DNA of 64,000 nucleotides from Sindora glabra (GCA_020226215.1 CM035234.1:17946713-18010712), one strand, 5' to 3'; positions 21,058 to 32,410 are shown, counted from the first letter of the stretch. Made by a program: numbers and translations. Notes: generated from the sequence alone by a model not told the origin.

Positions 21058-23011
21058 GATTGAGTTATCTTTACTATACATAGATTAAAATTTTTATTTA
21101 TGTATCTTGCATAAGCAATACAAATTATACTAACTAAATATTTTCATTTGTTATCTTTAGTAAGTACAAATTGAGCAACATGATCATAATGATGTTCCAA
21201 AATTTGATTGTTTAAGAACTATATACGGAAAATGAGCCACCATTTTAACATAAAGAAAAGCACATTAAGGAGCATCAAGGAGATAATGACAACTAATAAC
21301 ATATGATTTATGATTTTCATCATTTATTAGAAATATTAGATTTAATTTTTTGTTCATATGTAAGTTTCATTATTTTATATTATAATTTTTACATTTTATA
21401 AATAAATAATGAGAATGTTATATGTAATTAAAATGATGTTTAAAATTAGATTTTGAATGCAAATCAAAATATATTAATAAATATAAAATAATGAAACAAA
21501 TTTATAAAGTTTAATTCAATAGATAAAATTTCATTTTGAATATCATTTTCATTACCCATAACATTTTTAAATAGATGATTGACATTCATTATTATAAAAT
21601 TCAGTTTTAAAAATTCATCTATTGAATCTGTTCTTGCTAGGTTTGAATTGTTTTTATTGAAATGTCTAGTTAGCTCAGCAAGCGAATAGATTGAATCCTT
21701 TTTAATAACTAACGAGTAAATCAAAATATAATTGGTTAAAAGTTAGTTTAGCCGTAAATTGTAATTACCTTAAAAGACAACAAGAATGGAAGAAAATTTT
21801 AAATATTTTAAATATAACACATGTTTAATAAAGAATTTAATTATCAATTTTATTGTTTATATGTTAATTTAATAAAATTCATATTATTAAAAATTATATA
21901 TTTCAATTTTTAATAATTTAAAAAAATAATTATAATTTTCTTATTAAGTGGAAGTAATATATATGTTGTTAGATTAGATTATTAGAAGTCCCCGAAGGGT
22001 CGATAGAAATAATTTACAAGTTAAAATTATAGTATATATAACTACTTATGGGTTTGAGATAGACTATTTGCAATGGTTTAGATTAGAAGAGACCAGAAAA
22101 TTGTAGTGTGCAGTTAATTGATATAATAACGGAGGAACTTTATATTCCCTTGAAACGTGCATAGCACTGCCAACACCACTTTGTCAATTATCTTCATATC
22201 TTCAAGTGATACAATACTACCAAAAGATTTAATACCCCAATATTTGCCGCTTAACATGCCATCCAGAGAGAATCACAGAAATTCACTAATAAGCTAGAGA
22301 AATAAATTCTTACTTTTTGTATGTTTATTAGTTATAAAAATTGAAATGAATACAAGAAATGGTGGTTAATGAATTTTCCAATTATCATCTTTTATATTTA
22401 TTTCAAATCTTATTAGTAATAAGTATATAAATAATGTGTTTATTAATTAATTAAGAATCTCTCGATAACTTATTAATTTAGCGAAGAGTATATTGTCTTG
22501 AGTGAACTTTACTTATGAATAAATAAAAGTTCAAATCTCTGCTTATTATTAATATAAAAGAAATTTATTAAATACTATGCATAAACATGAAAGCTTATAG
22601 CCAATGTCACAGCCACTAAGCCAGTAGCTGCTTTTTTTCTATGCATGGCAAACTTTATATATAATATAGATGATGTACAGATTATATCATTTTTTATATA
22701 TTTATAACTATGTTATTATTATAGTATTATTCACACATATAATATAAATATACTCATTATTTATATAATTTCATATAAATTTAAAAAAATACATGATATA
22801 ATTCAATACTTAAATTAAGCCAAAAAAATTTAAATGTCTAACAACTTAAATACTAAAAGAATCAAACTAAAATAAAATACTTATATAGTTTTTGATTGAG
22901 ATTAACTATTGAAATCAATTTTTGTCTATTGTGATTTAGAATTTTCATTTGTTTTAAATTTATATTACATTTGATGTTTATAGTTAAGATAACAACAATA
23001 TTCATAGTGTA
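21058..23011. other. Downstream of the CACTA transposase; AT-rich, one unidentified frame
   Basis: An 86-codon minus-strand frame at 21464-21724 has a protein-like composition (runs such as AELTRHFNKNNSNLARTDS and NVMGNENDIQNE) and is unusual for so AT-rich a region, but I do not recognise it. TTGTAGTG at 22101-22108 is a possible CACTA 3' terminus (consensus ends in TAGTG), without a confirmed target duplication. Nothing else is recognisable up to 23011. Confidence 0.4.
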
Positions 23012-23200
23012 CCAATATGAGTTAGTCGAAATGGCCGGGATTTAGGCATCTTAAGTAAAATGTCCTTATTCAATCCTAATTTTATGTATGAAAAAAATTT
23101 ATTTAAAAGAGGTCCCCGCTTTTAACGTTGGCAATACCTAAATTAGTCTCTCGCCAATAGGTGAAGGGGTACCCTAGAGTAATGTTGTATCAATATTCAT
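23012..23200 (+). mobile_element. tRNA-derived SINE-like element
   Basis: An A-box-like TAGTCGAAATGG (23023-23034) is followed 33 bp later by a B-box-like ATTCAATCC (23068-23076), the spacing of an internal RNA polymerase III promoter. After these come a moderately GC-rich body (GAGGTCCCCGC, TTAGTCTCTCGCCAATAGG, GGGGTACCCTAG) and then AT-rich sequence. This layout fits a plant tRNA-derived SINE. Element ends and target duplication were not resolved. Confidence 0.45.
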
Positions 23201-23657
23201 AATTTTTTTATTTAAAGTACACTTTTATTACTAGATAATAATATTATATATTTAATTTTTATTTTATAATATTTTTAATATAATAAATAATGTATATAAT
23301 ATTATAAATATAAAAAATGTCAACCAGTTTAATAACCTAGTCTAACCTTCACCCAATTATATTGTCAAATCAATTATTAGGTTGGGTTTCAACATATATC
23401 TAATGTTACTTTACTGCTTTATTTCTTATTATATTTAGAATTTAAATTTAAAATTGTGTGTGCGCGCCTTTGATGAATTACCACTCTTAGCTATCTAAAA
23501 AATAATGAAATAATTATTATATATTATTTATTTAATATTATATAATATGTTAAAAAGGATTATTCATTATTTTAGAAAGAAAATTTTTAGTAGTGTAATA
23601 TTACTTCCTATTTTATTAATTATAAAACGTAAGTAACATGAGAATATTTTACTTATA

Positions 23658-23725
<68 letters not shown>

Positions 23726-24716
23726 TAAAATTTTGCTACACGAGACGTCTTTAAAAGCCAAAGCGTGAAGAAAAATTAAAAGTACACGTAAGGAATATTT
23801 AGATAATATTACTTCTCAAGTCATTTTTAAGTAAATATTAAAAATAAATATAAAATACAAATAATATGAATTTCATCACCATCATCATCATCAAAAAATT
23901 CTTTTGGGAAGGGAAAGTGTCCTCCGAATTGGATTTTCACTCAACTCCCTCCTTTATGTGCCTTGCTCGTGAAGGACTCTTCCTTTTTACGCCTTCTTTG
24001 TACTTACGATTAATTAATTATCATGCACCTTATGATAATGATAACATCGATCTAAAATTAAGCAACTTTAACATAATTTTGCTTTTGCTAAACTCAAACA
24101 ATCTATTTAAGATATAGGTGAAAGATCTAGGAGAAGACTTTGTTTTGTTTTTAGAAGATAATTTTCATAAGAAAATTTTACATTTTTTATATAATCGAAG
24201 CAGTACTATGTATTTTTATAAAAAAAATGATTTTTATTTAAAAATTATTTTTATTAAATTTATTATATTTAATATTAAATATATTAATTATTTTTAATTA
24301 AATTAATAATTTATTATTATATTTTTATAAAATGTATTTTCTATCAAAATAAATAAATTTTTAGTGATGTTTTTCTTGTACGATCAAAATCGGTAGTTCC
24401 TTCCTAGATACATCTTTGGTATACCAAAACGGTGTTATTTTAATTATTTTATTTGGTGAGCAACAGTTGTCGGACAAATTCCTTAACATTTATAAATTAA
24501 TTGAGCTACTGTCTTTTAAGTTTGATTAATTTTAATAATATTGATTTTCGAATTAGTCTTTATTGAAAGTTTTAATATATTATTAGCGTGTTGTCGTCAA
24601 TTGAAAATTCTCTTCTCTCTATTATGATTTATTACAAAAAGGAAATAATAAAATAAAATCTAGTGGATCCCATTTCGGAAATGGAGAACAAATAAAGCCT
24701 AATCAATACCAAAAAT
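23201..24716. other. Gene-free AT-rich stretch with (TA)n
   Basis: It contains the (TA)n run at 23661-23722. An 83-codon frame at 23866-24117 (+) begins with a (CAT)n-encoded poly-Ile stretch and is not recognised. TTTTTAGTAGTG at 23585-23596 resembles a CACTA-type end (TAGTG), but it cannot be paired with confidence. No gene was found. Confidence 0.5.
23661..23722. repeat. (TA)n microsatellite
   Basis: About 31 AT dinucleotides. The minus-strand open frame across it (poly-Ile/Tyr) is an artefact. Confidence 0.97.
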
Positions 24717-24725
24717 TAAATTGGA

Positions 24726-25792
24726 TTAGTGATGGTAAAAATATCCATATTTGATGGTGTTACCTAAAACAATGGATATTTATTGAATGGATTTTATCCA
24801 AATTAGATATATTTTTTAATGGTTTGGATTTTAGTTTATTTATTAAATATTCAATGGATCTTGAATTTTTTTTTGTTATCATAAAAGATCTATTATAATA
24901 TTAATTTATATAACACATAAATTTATCTCTTATAAATATTTAATGGGTTGTAAATCTTTTTAAGATATTACATTAAATTTATTTGAATATTATATTTTAG
25001 AATTAACCTGTTATTATGCAAAAATTAATATCATCTCATTATATATATAGGGATATGGTAATAGTTTATTTAACATAAATAATATTAAAATATTTTAATT
25101 TATATTAAATTATAAAGATATTTTAAAATATATTTAGTATTCTATAATATTAATTTATACAATATTAGAGTATCTTATAAAAATATAAATTAATAAATAA
25201 TTATCCATAAGTTAATTCAATATGATTTTTATTTAATAAAGTCAATAATAATATAACTCAAATTTATTCTAAAACTAATATAAATAGTATAGATGAGTTA
25301 AAATAAAAATAAATATAAATGAGAAAATGAATATGACCAATCATAATTGTTAAGTATAATTATTATTAATAAGAAAAAATTTTCATTAATTTGTATAATT
25401 ATCACGTACTATAATTATTATAATTTGTATAGTTAAAAAATATAAAGATGTACACATATGTAAATACATGTATTACTTCCTTTCTATAAATATTTTATAA
25501 AAATCTTATATCTTATGAAAAATTTAATGTAAATTACTAAAATCAGTAATTAAATAAAAAATTTAAAGTTTGAAAGATTGGATATCCAATTTTGTCAAAT
25601 TTACATATTTTAAAATTAATTTAAAAATATAATAATAATTTTTTTGGGATTCAAGTAGGTTCTATTAGGTTTTACCTAGTTGAAACTCACCAAGTTTCGG
25701 ATCTAAATGGATTTAATATTTCAAGTCTTTCATAGATTTGGTTCCTATCAGGTTCAGGTCAGATTTACCTAAACCTGACTCATTGTTATCCC
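24726..25792. mobile_element. TIR element (~1.07 kb) with 9-bp target duplication, MULE-like
   Basis: Flanking sequences TAAATTGGA (24717-24725) and TAAACTGGA (25793-25801) match at 8 of 9 bases. Just inside, the left end reads TTAGTGATGGTAAAAAT and the right end, reversed, reads GGGATAACAATGAGTCAGG. These share the GNGAT-nn-nAA core, so terminal inverted repeats are short and eroded. The body is strongly AT-rich in the middle, with higher-GC ends (CAGGTTCAGGTCAGATTTACC near 25750). No transposase frame is present. A 9-bp duplication is typical of Mutator-like elements. A different superfamily is possible because the TIRs are weak. Confidence 0.6.
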
Positions 25793-25801
25793 TAAACTGG
25801 A

Positions 25802-26029
25802 CAAACTAATAAAGTAACGACATAAAACCATATTTATGAGCACTAAGCTCTTACCTGGAACATTGATTATTGATTGGACATGTCTTATCTATACGACAGG
25901 CTTAAAAATTTTAACTTATAAAAGCAATACTTAAATTTAAATAAAAATAAAATCTAATTTATTATAATATTAAAAATTTAAATAAAAATATTATTATGTC
26001 CTTTTGAAGTGGGTCATTTATTATTTCTT
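25802..26029. other. AT-rich spacer next to the gypsy element
   Basis: Should contain the gypsy element's 3' LTR if that were intact, but I see no copy of the 30590-31064 sequence here. The element's left end is therefore probably deleted. Confidence 0.35.
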
Positions 26030-26034
26030 TCTAG

Positions 26035-26710
26035 TGTTGCCATAATTTTCAAGGAGATAAACAAGCATGGCTCTAATAATTTCATAACTTAGCATGTTGC
26101 TTATGATTTAAGAACTATTGTGAAGGATCTTGTTATTTGCAAGAGGTTAAAGGATTTAAAAGAGTTTTACAAGGTTTATAGCAAGAAAAATTATTTTAAG
26201 ATGGATGAGTTCAAAAAGAAATAAAAGGTTTGAAAATAAAGTATGATCAAGCTTCACATATAATTAAGAACTTAAATAGGTTGATTCCTACAAGAGATTA
26301 ACAGACTAAAGAAAAGAGAAATTGATTACTAAAAAAGAAAAATTATAAGAGAAATAGGCTTTAGTTCAAGAAAAAAGGTTTTTTTGATTTAGAAAGAAGA
26401 CAATTTGATTGAGGGATTTGACAATCATTTATCTTACATAGAAAAAATGATGGAAACTATTAAGATGGAAATGGACCAAAAAGATAAGAAAACTTATGAG
26501 AAGCAAAAATAACTTAACTTTGCTAATACTTTTAGATATCAATGAAAGGGAGAATTTATTTCTATAGGGATAAAGAATGTTGAATTGAAAGATGATATGG
26601 AGAGAATATAGAAAGTAAATGAAGAATTTCAAGCTAAATGTACTACTTTAGGTCATAAGTTCATGAAATTGAGGAGAAAGTATGACTATTTGATCAAAAT
26701 AACTATTGAT
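26035..26710 (+). pseudogene. Coiled-coil reading frame antisense to gypsy pol (aORF-like)
   Basis: Allowing for stops and small shifts, the + strand encodes a highly charged, heptad-like protein. Recognisable pieces are EIKGLKIKYDQASHIIKNLN (about 26218-26278), GFDNHLSYIEKMMETIKMEM (about 26416-26475) and MERIxKVNEEFQAKCTTLGH (about 26597-26656), with FMKLRRKYDYLI closing near 26695. The frame reads toward the end of the minus-strand RT remnant and stops within about 30 bp of it. Known: several Tat-lineage gypsy elements carry an antisense frame between pol and the 3' LTR. Inference: this is that frame, brought next to RT by deletion of RNase H and integrase. The alternative is an unrelated gene fragment or nested element. 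Confidence 0.55.
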
Positions 26711-26734
26711 AGTATTGGCTTTTGCTTAGATTTA

Positions 26735-27700
26735 CTTCTTTAATTAATATTTCACTTACATCTTCTTTAGTTATTGCTAAATAAAGGTAGGGTACTTCTT
26801 CTTGACTGAGCTTTGATAATGTAAGTGGAGATGTGAAGAAAGTTTTTGCCTTCATGAAAGCTTTTTAGTAATCTTGATCCCATTTATTCTTTTTAGAGTT
26901 TTTTAGATTATTGTAGAAGGGTAAACATTTTTCAACCAATTGTGGGAAAAATCTGGTGAATGTCATGATATGATTATTGAGTTTTTACACTTTTTTAAGT
27001 GCAAAAAGGCTTTTCATGTTGAGGATGGTCTTGATATTTTATAAGATTAGCTTTTATACCTCTTTCAATGAGCATAAATCCTAAGAATTTTCTTGTAATG
27101 ACACCCAAAGTGCATTTAATGGGATTAAGCTTCATATTTTAAATGTTCATTACTGCAAAGATTTTGCACAAATCTTCCAAATGATTTTTTACACTTCTGA
27201 ACTTAATAAGCATATTATCTATATAGATTTCTAGATTTCTCCTAATTTAGTCCTTGAATACTTTATTTATCATTCTTTGTTATGTTGCTTAAGCATTCTT
27301 TAACCTAAATGGCATTACTTTGTAGTAATAGACCCATTCAACTGTAATAAAGGTTATTTTCTCTTGATCTTGCAACCATATCAATATTTGATTATATTTA
27401 GAAAAAGCATCTCTAAAGCTAAGAATGACAAATTTGGAAGCTTTATCCATTAAACGGTTAATATTTGGTAATGGGTAGGACTCATTAGGGAAATCTTTAT
27501 TTAGGTTAGTAAAATCTACATATATTCTTCAAGAACTGTTAGCTTTTTTAACCATTACTACATTCAATAACCATGTTGTTATGGTGGACTTTTTGAACAA
27601 ATCTTGCTTTCAATAGTTTATCGACTTCAACTTTAATTACTATTATTCTATCTAGTCCATACCTTCTTTTCTTTTATTAAATAGGTTTGACAAATATGTC
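26735..27700 (-). pseudogene. gypsy reverse transcriptase fragment
   Basis: From N- to C-terminus on the minus strand: KVEVDKLLKARFVQKVHH (about 27640-27585); the catalytic string IYIDNMLIK (27226-27200), where the family has YIDDML, so the second aspartate is Asn; MKLNPIKCTLGVITRKFLGF followed by MLIERGIKAN (about 27135-27050); and EEVPYLYLAITKEDVSE (about 26805-26755), which corresponds to the connection toward RNase H. The Asp-to-Asn change would remove a metal-binding carboxylate, consistent with a dead copy. At least three stops also interrupt the frame. Confidence 0.85.
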
Positions 27701-28324
27701 TATAGCCAATTTGTGGTAAGCTATTGTGGGATTTATCCCAGGCATATTAGTTATCATTTATACAAACACTCTTATATTATTTTTAAGTATTTTAATAATT
27801 TTTTTTCTAAAGTCATGAGTAATTTTTTTTATCCAAACCGATTGGTCATCCAAAGGGCCAAAAACCTTAACTTCTTCAATATTTGATCATGGCTTTGGAT
27901 TTCTTTCTTTCTTTCTTTTTTCCTCTTGAATCAAGGGATTCTACAATTATCAATTTGTAGTTTAGGCTAGCATTCTGACCCTCATTAATTTTCTTATCTT
28001 GATTATCTTTTATTCCTAATAGTTTTTCCTTGTTTAGGCTATTTATATAACATTTGAGGCCACTGTCTGATCAGCCTTTACTTACCCAATACCCTGGTTG
28101 GTAGGAAACTTTATTAATAGATGAAAAGTAGAAACTATAGCTTTTACCAAATTTAGTGAAGTTCCCTTCCATTATAGTGTTATATGTCGTAGTTAGTGCA
28201 TTTATGACTAAAAATAACATGTCTATGCTAGTAATCTTTAGAGGTATTCTCGTTGTTAATCATAATTTCATAGACTCTTCAATTGGTACTTGTTTTCTAT
28301 AAAAACCCATTAAGTGTCTTCAAT

Positions 28325-28560
28325 ATAAAGATAAGAGATTAGGAATATGTCAATCGAGTTACCTTGGTCAACCAAAATTCTTTTTACAATGAGATTTTGA
28401 ATTATGGCTATAAAGACCATTGGATCATTATGATCTCATTCAAATTTGTTAAGGAAATCATTATAAGAAAAAAAAAGGGACAATGTGACCATTAGTTTTG
28501 ATTTGATGTTTTAACTTTAATTTTTTATTTTCCATAGCTATGATTGATCACATATGTCTC
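28325..28560 (-). pseudogene. gypsy aspartic protease fragment
   Basis: The minus strand gives RILVDQGNSIDIF at about 28345-28383 (family form is LVD-T/N/S-G-SS-ADI). The aspartate and glycine of the active-site loop remain, but the middle residue is Gln. Upstream on the same strand, DPMVFIAIIQN corresponds to the usual DALVV-I-N segment. The domain would process the gag-pol polyprotein. It lies between gag and RT in the standard gypsy order. Confidence 0.75.
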
Positions 28561-29059
28561 TTCCTTGTGTTAATTAACATGCCTCCTCCTATAAATCCTC
28601 TTATAATAACATCTACAATCTTTAAAGGTTCTTAGACATCTATCTCCTTCCCTTTATTTATCTATTTATGAAATGGTGACTTAGACAGTTCAAATCGATC
28701 AATTTTCTTATTATTCCACCATCCTAAATTTTAGGATCTAGGTTTCTAGTTGAAAGATTTTTTAGATTAAACATGGTCAGTTTTAGCATGTGTCTTAAGT
28801 ACCTATCTCTTATGAGGCCTTCAATTTCATTTTGTAGTATCTCAGAGGTCCAAGTTTGATAGTATTTATAAAAGGTATTCACTCATGTTAGAGAGGTTTT
28901 ATCTTTTTAAGTGGATCTTCCCTTGATTTTTGTTCCAAGAATTCTAAGGATTGAACATTATCAATAATTTTCTTTAGAATAATGTTTAAAAGTGTGAATT
29001 TAGAAAATTACAATTAAGGTTTTGTAAAAAATACATTTTAAAATTTATTCTGGTGTTAT

Positions 29060-29600
29060 CATTTTTTGTCACCTATATAGTTAGTTTAGATATCATCCTT
29101 TTGTTTATTCTCTAGTTGTTTTTTATTCATTTCTTGTTATTCCATGTTGATAAATTTAACATATTAGCTTAGATGGTCTGCTAGATCACTTAAAGCCTTC
29201 TTGGCAAGGGACTTTGAAAAATTCTTGTACTTCAAGTTGACTATAATGGAATGAATGGCTACCTTTTCTTTTAAATCTTTTACTTTAAGGGCTACTTACT
29301 TAAATCTATTGAGAAAGTTTTTAAAAGATTTGCTCACTCTTTACTTAAGGCTAATTAGGGAATCATTTGTTGCCTTGCAAGCTCTAAAAGTTACAAAATG
29401 TGTTAGGAATTAATCAACTAGCTCTCTAAAATTATGGATAGAGTTCAGTTCGAGGGTTATGAACTACTAAAATATTATCCTCTTTAATGTGGTTGAAAAA
29501 ACTTTACATATGATTGCATCTGGGGCTCTTGAAAGAAGCATGGTAGCTTTGAATGCTTCTAAATGCTCTTAGAGGTTAAATAACGTGTGGATGATCGTAG
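29060..29600 (-). pseudogene. gypsy gag (retrotransposon gag domain) fragment
   Basis: Minus-strand pieces: EHLEAFKATMLLSRAPDA (about 29569-29516), CKVFSTTLK (about 29505-29479), NFRELVD-FLTHFVTFRACK (about 29435-29375) and VSKSFKNFLNRFK (about 29345-29305). These are followed by VAIHSIIVNLKYKNFSKSLA (about 29265-29205) and YVKFINME (about 29160-29137). This is the characteristic capsid-region arrangement of plant gypsy gag. Several stops interrupt it. The plus-strand open frames over 29587-30118 lie in the next, more degraded upstream part and are antisense shadows. Confidence 0.8.
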
Positions 29601-30589
29601 GAATGAATGGATAAAAGTCTCTTATAATAGGATTGGTATGTTTTTATCTATTATCATGATGACCGACCTAGTTTTTTCTTATACCTTCTTTATTAGTTTG
29701 ATATCGAGATTAAGTTTTACGGCTACTCTGATCATTGCAATTATGCCCATGATCATATTCTTTTTTGCTATGATGGCTTCTACTATGAGGACATCAACTA
29801 TAATGTTATGTTCTTCTAACTTCTTCTCTTAATCTAATCGGTGTCTATGGTAAGATTGGTGGTTGTTGTGGTTATTTTTTTATTGGTTATGTTCACTGTA
29901 TTCTTGTTCTTGGTGTTTTCATTTTGTATGTTCCCATTCTATTTGTTAATGTTCCTTTATTTCCTTCTTTTAATATTCACACCCTATTTTTTCTTTCTTT
30001 CAGTGCTCATGCTTCATTCTTTCTTTATAAGTGGTCATGCTTGACTTGTTCATTCTATAATTATGCACTTTTTTATTTCTTGGTTTATCTTTCTAATCAT
30101 TCTTGTTCTAGTTTTTGAAAAAGACATTGTTAATTAAAGATGCTAGCTTAGAGTTCTTCTTTTAGGCGATCCAATTCTTACTGCAATTGCATATTTTCTT
30201 CCATCAAGATATCTTTTTTAATGTTATGGTTAATATTTCTACTTTTTTCATATTGATTGAAAATCTAACAAGGTGGTAGGCTATCATTTTCATGTTAGTG
30301 GAGAGAGAGTCATATTATATTAAAAGGAACTAGCTTCCAATTGATTAAGAAATAAATAGTTTGATGATCACTATTAAATGTTGCAATAGGAATCAAGAAA
30401 TACTAATACAAAATTTTTGAGTTCAACTATATTAAGTTTGCTCTTAACCTTGTGGTCATGGATTTAAGCCTCATAAATGACACGAATTAGTAAACTGTTC
30501 CTTACTAGAATAATAAAGATTAGTAGATAAAGGTAGACAGTATGGCCAATAGAATGGGTAAGCACATGCAACAAGCCAAAAATAGAAGG

Positions 30590-31064
30590 TTAACGCCTAT
30601 TTTAACCCTCTAATGCTAAGGTCATATAAGAGTATTTCAAATTATAGTGGTGAAGAAGTGAAAAAGATTAAAGATAATACTTGGTATGGAGACAATTATT
30701 TATAATGCCTGGAATACCTTAGGCATAATGATCATAAAGGAAGAGTTTTAGGGATATTCTAATCTTTCCTTGAATAATGTTTGTGGTCCATCATGTAATT
30801 GCCTTGTAATTGCATAATTATATTTTAGTGGTCAAAACTGTCTTTTGAATATCTCAATTATCCTTTCCTAATAAATAGGTGTGGGCAAGTTCAGCCATAA
30901 CCCTTTTAAGCTCATTACTCCGGTGACTTAGCTAAGTTTTGAAAGTATTTATCATCTATTAAGTTTCGGTCTTTAAATCTCTAGCCAATGACTTACTGCA
31001 AAAATTAGAAGAAAATAGTAAAAGATTGAATTGCTTCAAGTGCTATAAAAAAATTAGTAAAACA
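30590..31064 (-). repeat. Probable 5' LTR/leader of the gypsy element
   Basis: It lies upstream of gag on the minus strand. Reversed, it opens TGTTTTACTAATTTTTTTAT at 31064. It contains CCTATTTATTAGG and GGCATTATAAATAATTG, which would serve as a TATA region. No second copy was found to confirm LTR identity, and the inner boundary and primer-binding site were not recognised. Confidence 0.35.
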
Positions 31065-31845
31065 ATGGTAGGGAAAGGATTATATATAATTTAATCAAAA
31101 TTTTAATGTTTTTATTTTTTAAAATTTAAAAATTATTTAAATGATTCAAAATTTTACGAAGTTATTAACAAAACGTGGAGAAATTTTATGTGTTTGAATT
31201 ATACAAGATATCCATTAGCAAAGTTTTACAAGAGTATGATGGCTTTGGCCTTTCAAAAATTTTAAAATTGTATATTAATATTGTATAATTATATAAAAAA
31301 ATTTAATGATATTTTTATACAAGTAATTAGACCATCAATTTTTTTGCTAAAATATTAAATAAAAAATTATCATTATATATATCCTTATTCCTTATAAATA
31401 GAGAATAGTCATTAATTTTCATAATTTTTAATATTTTAAAATTTTAAAAATTAAAATTTTAATTTTTATATATTTTTTTAAAATTGACGAATAGATAATA
31501 AATTTAATAATTATTATTTATTTACAAATTATGATTAAAAACATACAATATAATTGAAATATATAATAATCCAAAGTCATATGTCAAGGTATGTTTATAT
31601 CTTGGGAGAGTTTGAAACGCACTGTTAATATATTAATACAGTAACATATTAATATATTATTAAATTTAATAATATATTATATTAATCATCTTTCAAAATA
31701 TATTATACGATAAAATTTAAAAAATTTTAAGACGTACCAGTATATAATATATCAATATCTAAAAATCATTAAATTTTATTCAATCTAAACAATATTATAT
31801 AATCAAAAAAATATAAACTTTCAAAATAAATTGGTACACCATACA
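31065..31845. other. Gene-free AT-rich stretch
   Basis: 31615-31775 contains a palindromic AT-rich segment (TTAATATATTAATACAG, then TAACATATTAATATATTATT, then AAAATATATTATACGATAA). It resembles 6200-6330 and more weakly 10815-10975. No coding region was found. Confidence 0.5.
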
Positions 31846-32410
31846 ATTGGTGTAATGTTGTCCCTCCCGTAAAATTTTCCCTTGTGCTTTGCCTCCAAAC
31901 ATGTGAGTTCATGACCGGGATATGAGGGGAGCCTGGGAAAAAGCTGACGAAATCGAATTCCAGGAAATGACGTAATCCAAGTCCCAAAGCCCAAGGCTCT
32001 AACTCACGCATCCCAAGGAAGAGTTAGGAGCCGTTCGATGAACAAAACGAGCGCACGCGATGTGGTCCCCTCCACGGCGAACATTTATACCGTTGCACTG
32101 CTGAGTCAGAGCCCAACAGTTTTGGAGAAACCTAAGTTTGCCGGCAAGAATGGCAAATCCAGAATTTCCTGTCCCCACACCACTGTTCTCTCTCTCTCTC
32201 TGTCCCACGTGACAACCACGCACCGCCACCCCCACTTGCTTTCCTCACTTTTTCTTTTTCCATTTTTTATATCATAAATATCTTTTCACCCTCCAATCAG
32301 AATTCAGAAGGGCTTTCCCCGAGCAAGCTCTTGATTGGATTCGCGGCACAAAGGCCGATCGCATCCGGGGGCGTTTGCTTCTGTGCAAAGAAGAGGAATG
32401 AAAGATCATT
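31846..32410. promoter_or_regulatory. CpG-containing promoter-like island without an attached gene
   Basis: A sharp rise in GC and CpG content (GAGCGCACGCGATGTGG, CTCCACGGCGAAC, GATTCGCGGCAC, CCGATCGCATCCGGGGGCG) stands out from the AT-rich surroundings. Candidate sites are TGACGTAA (31966-31973, bZIP/as-1-like), TGAGTCA (about 32102, GCN4-like), CCCACGTGAC (about 32203, G-box), CCAAT on both strands (about 32296 and 32333), and a TATA-like TTTTTTATATCATAAAT (about 32263). A (CT)n run is at about 32187-32201. Three overlapping short open frames (31769-32011 and 31999-32235 minus, 32038-32277 plus) encode no recognised domain. It looks like the promoter and leader of a nuclear gene that is absent, or a fragment moved here. 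Confidence 0.5.

Larger units (their letters stand above)
26030..31064 (-). mobile_element. Decayed Ty3/gypsy retrotransposon (Tat-like), minus strand
   Basis: Read on the minus strand from high to low coordinates, the order is: LTR/leader (about 30590-31064), gag (about 29060-29600), aspartic protease (about 28330-28385) and reverse transcriptase (about 27680-26735). RNase H and integrase are absent. Directly beyond RT lies a coiled-coil reading frame in the opposite (+) orientation (26035-26710). Gag-PR-RT order identifies Ty3/gypsy, and an extra antisense frame between pol and the 3' LTR is known from the Tat lineage of plant gypsy elements. Stops and frameshifts are numerous. Key catalytic residues are changed in protease (DQG) and RT (YIDN). 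The copy is dead. Confidence 0.85.

Noticed and set aside
26429..26632. 67-codon minus frame
   Set aside because: Antisense shadow of the coiled-coil frame on the plus strand.
29587..30118. Three overlapping plus-strand open frames rich in Phe/Leu/Val that look like membrane proteins
   Set aside because: They lie antisense to the degraded minus-strand gypsy gag/leader region. The hydrophobic composition comes from the complement of Lys/Asn/Arg-rich codons.
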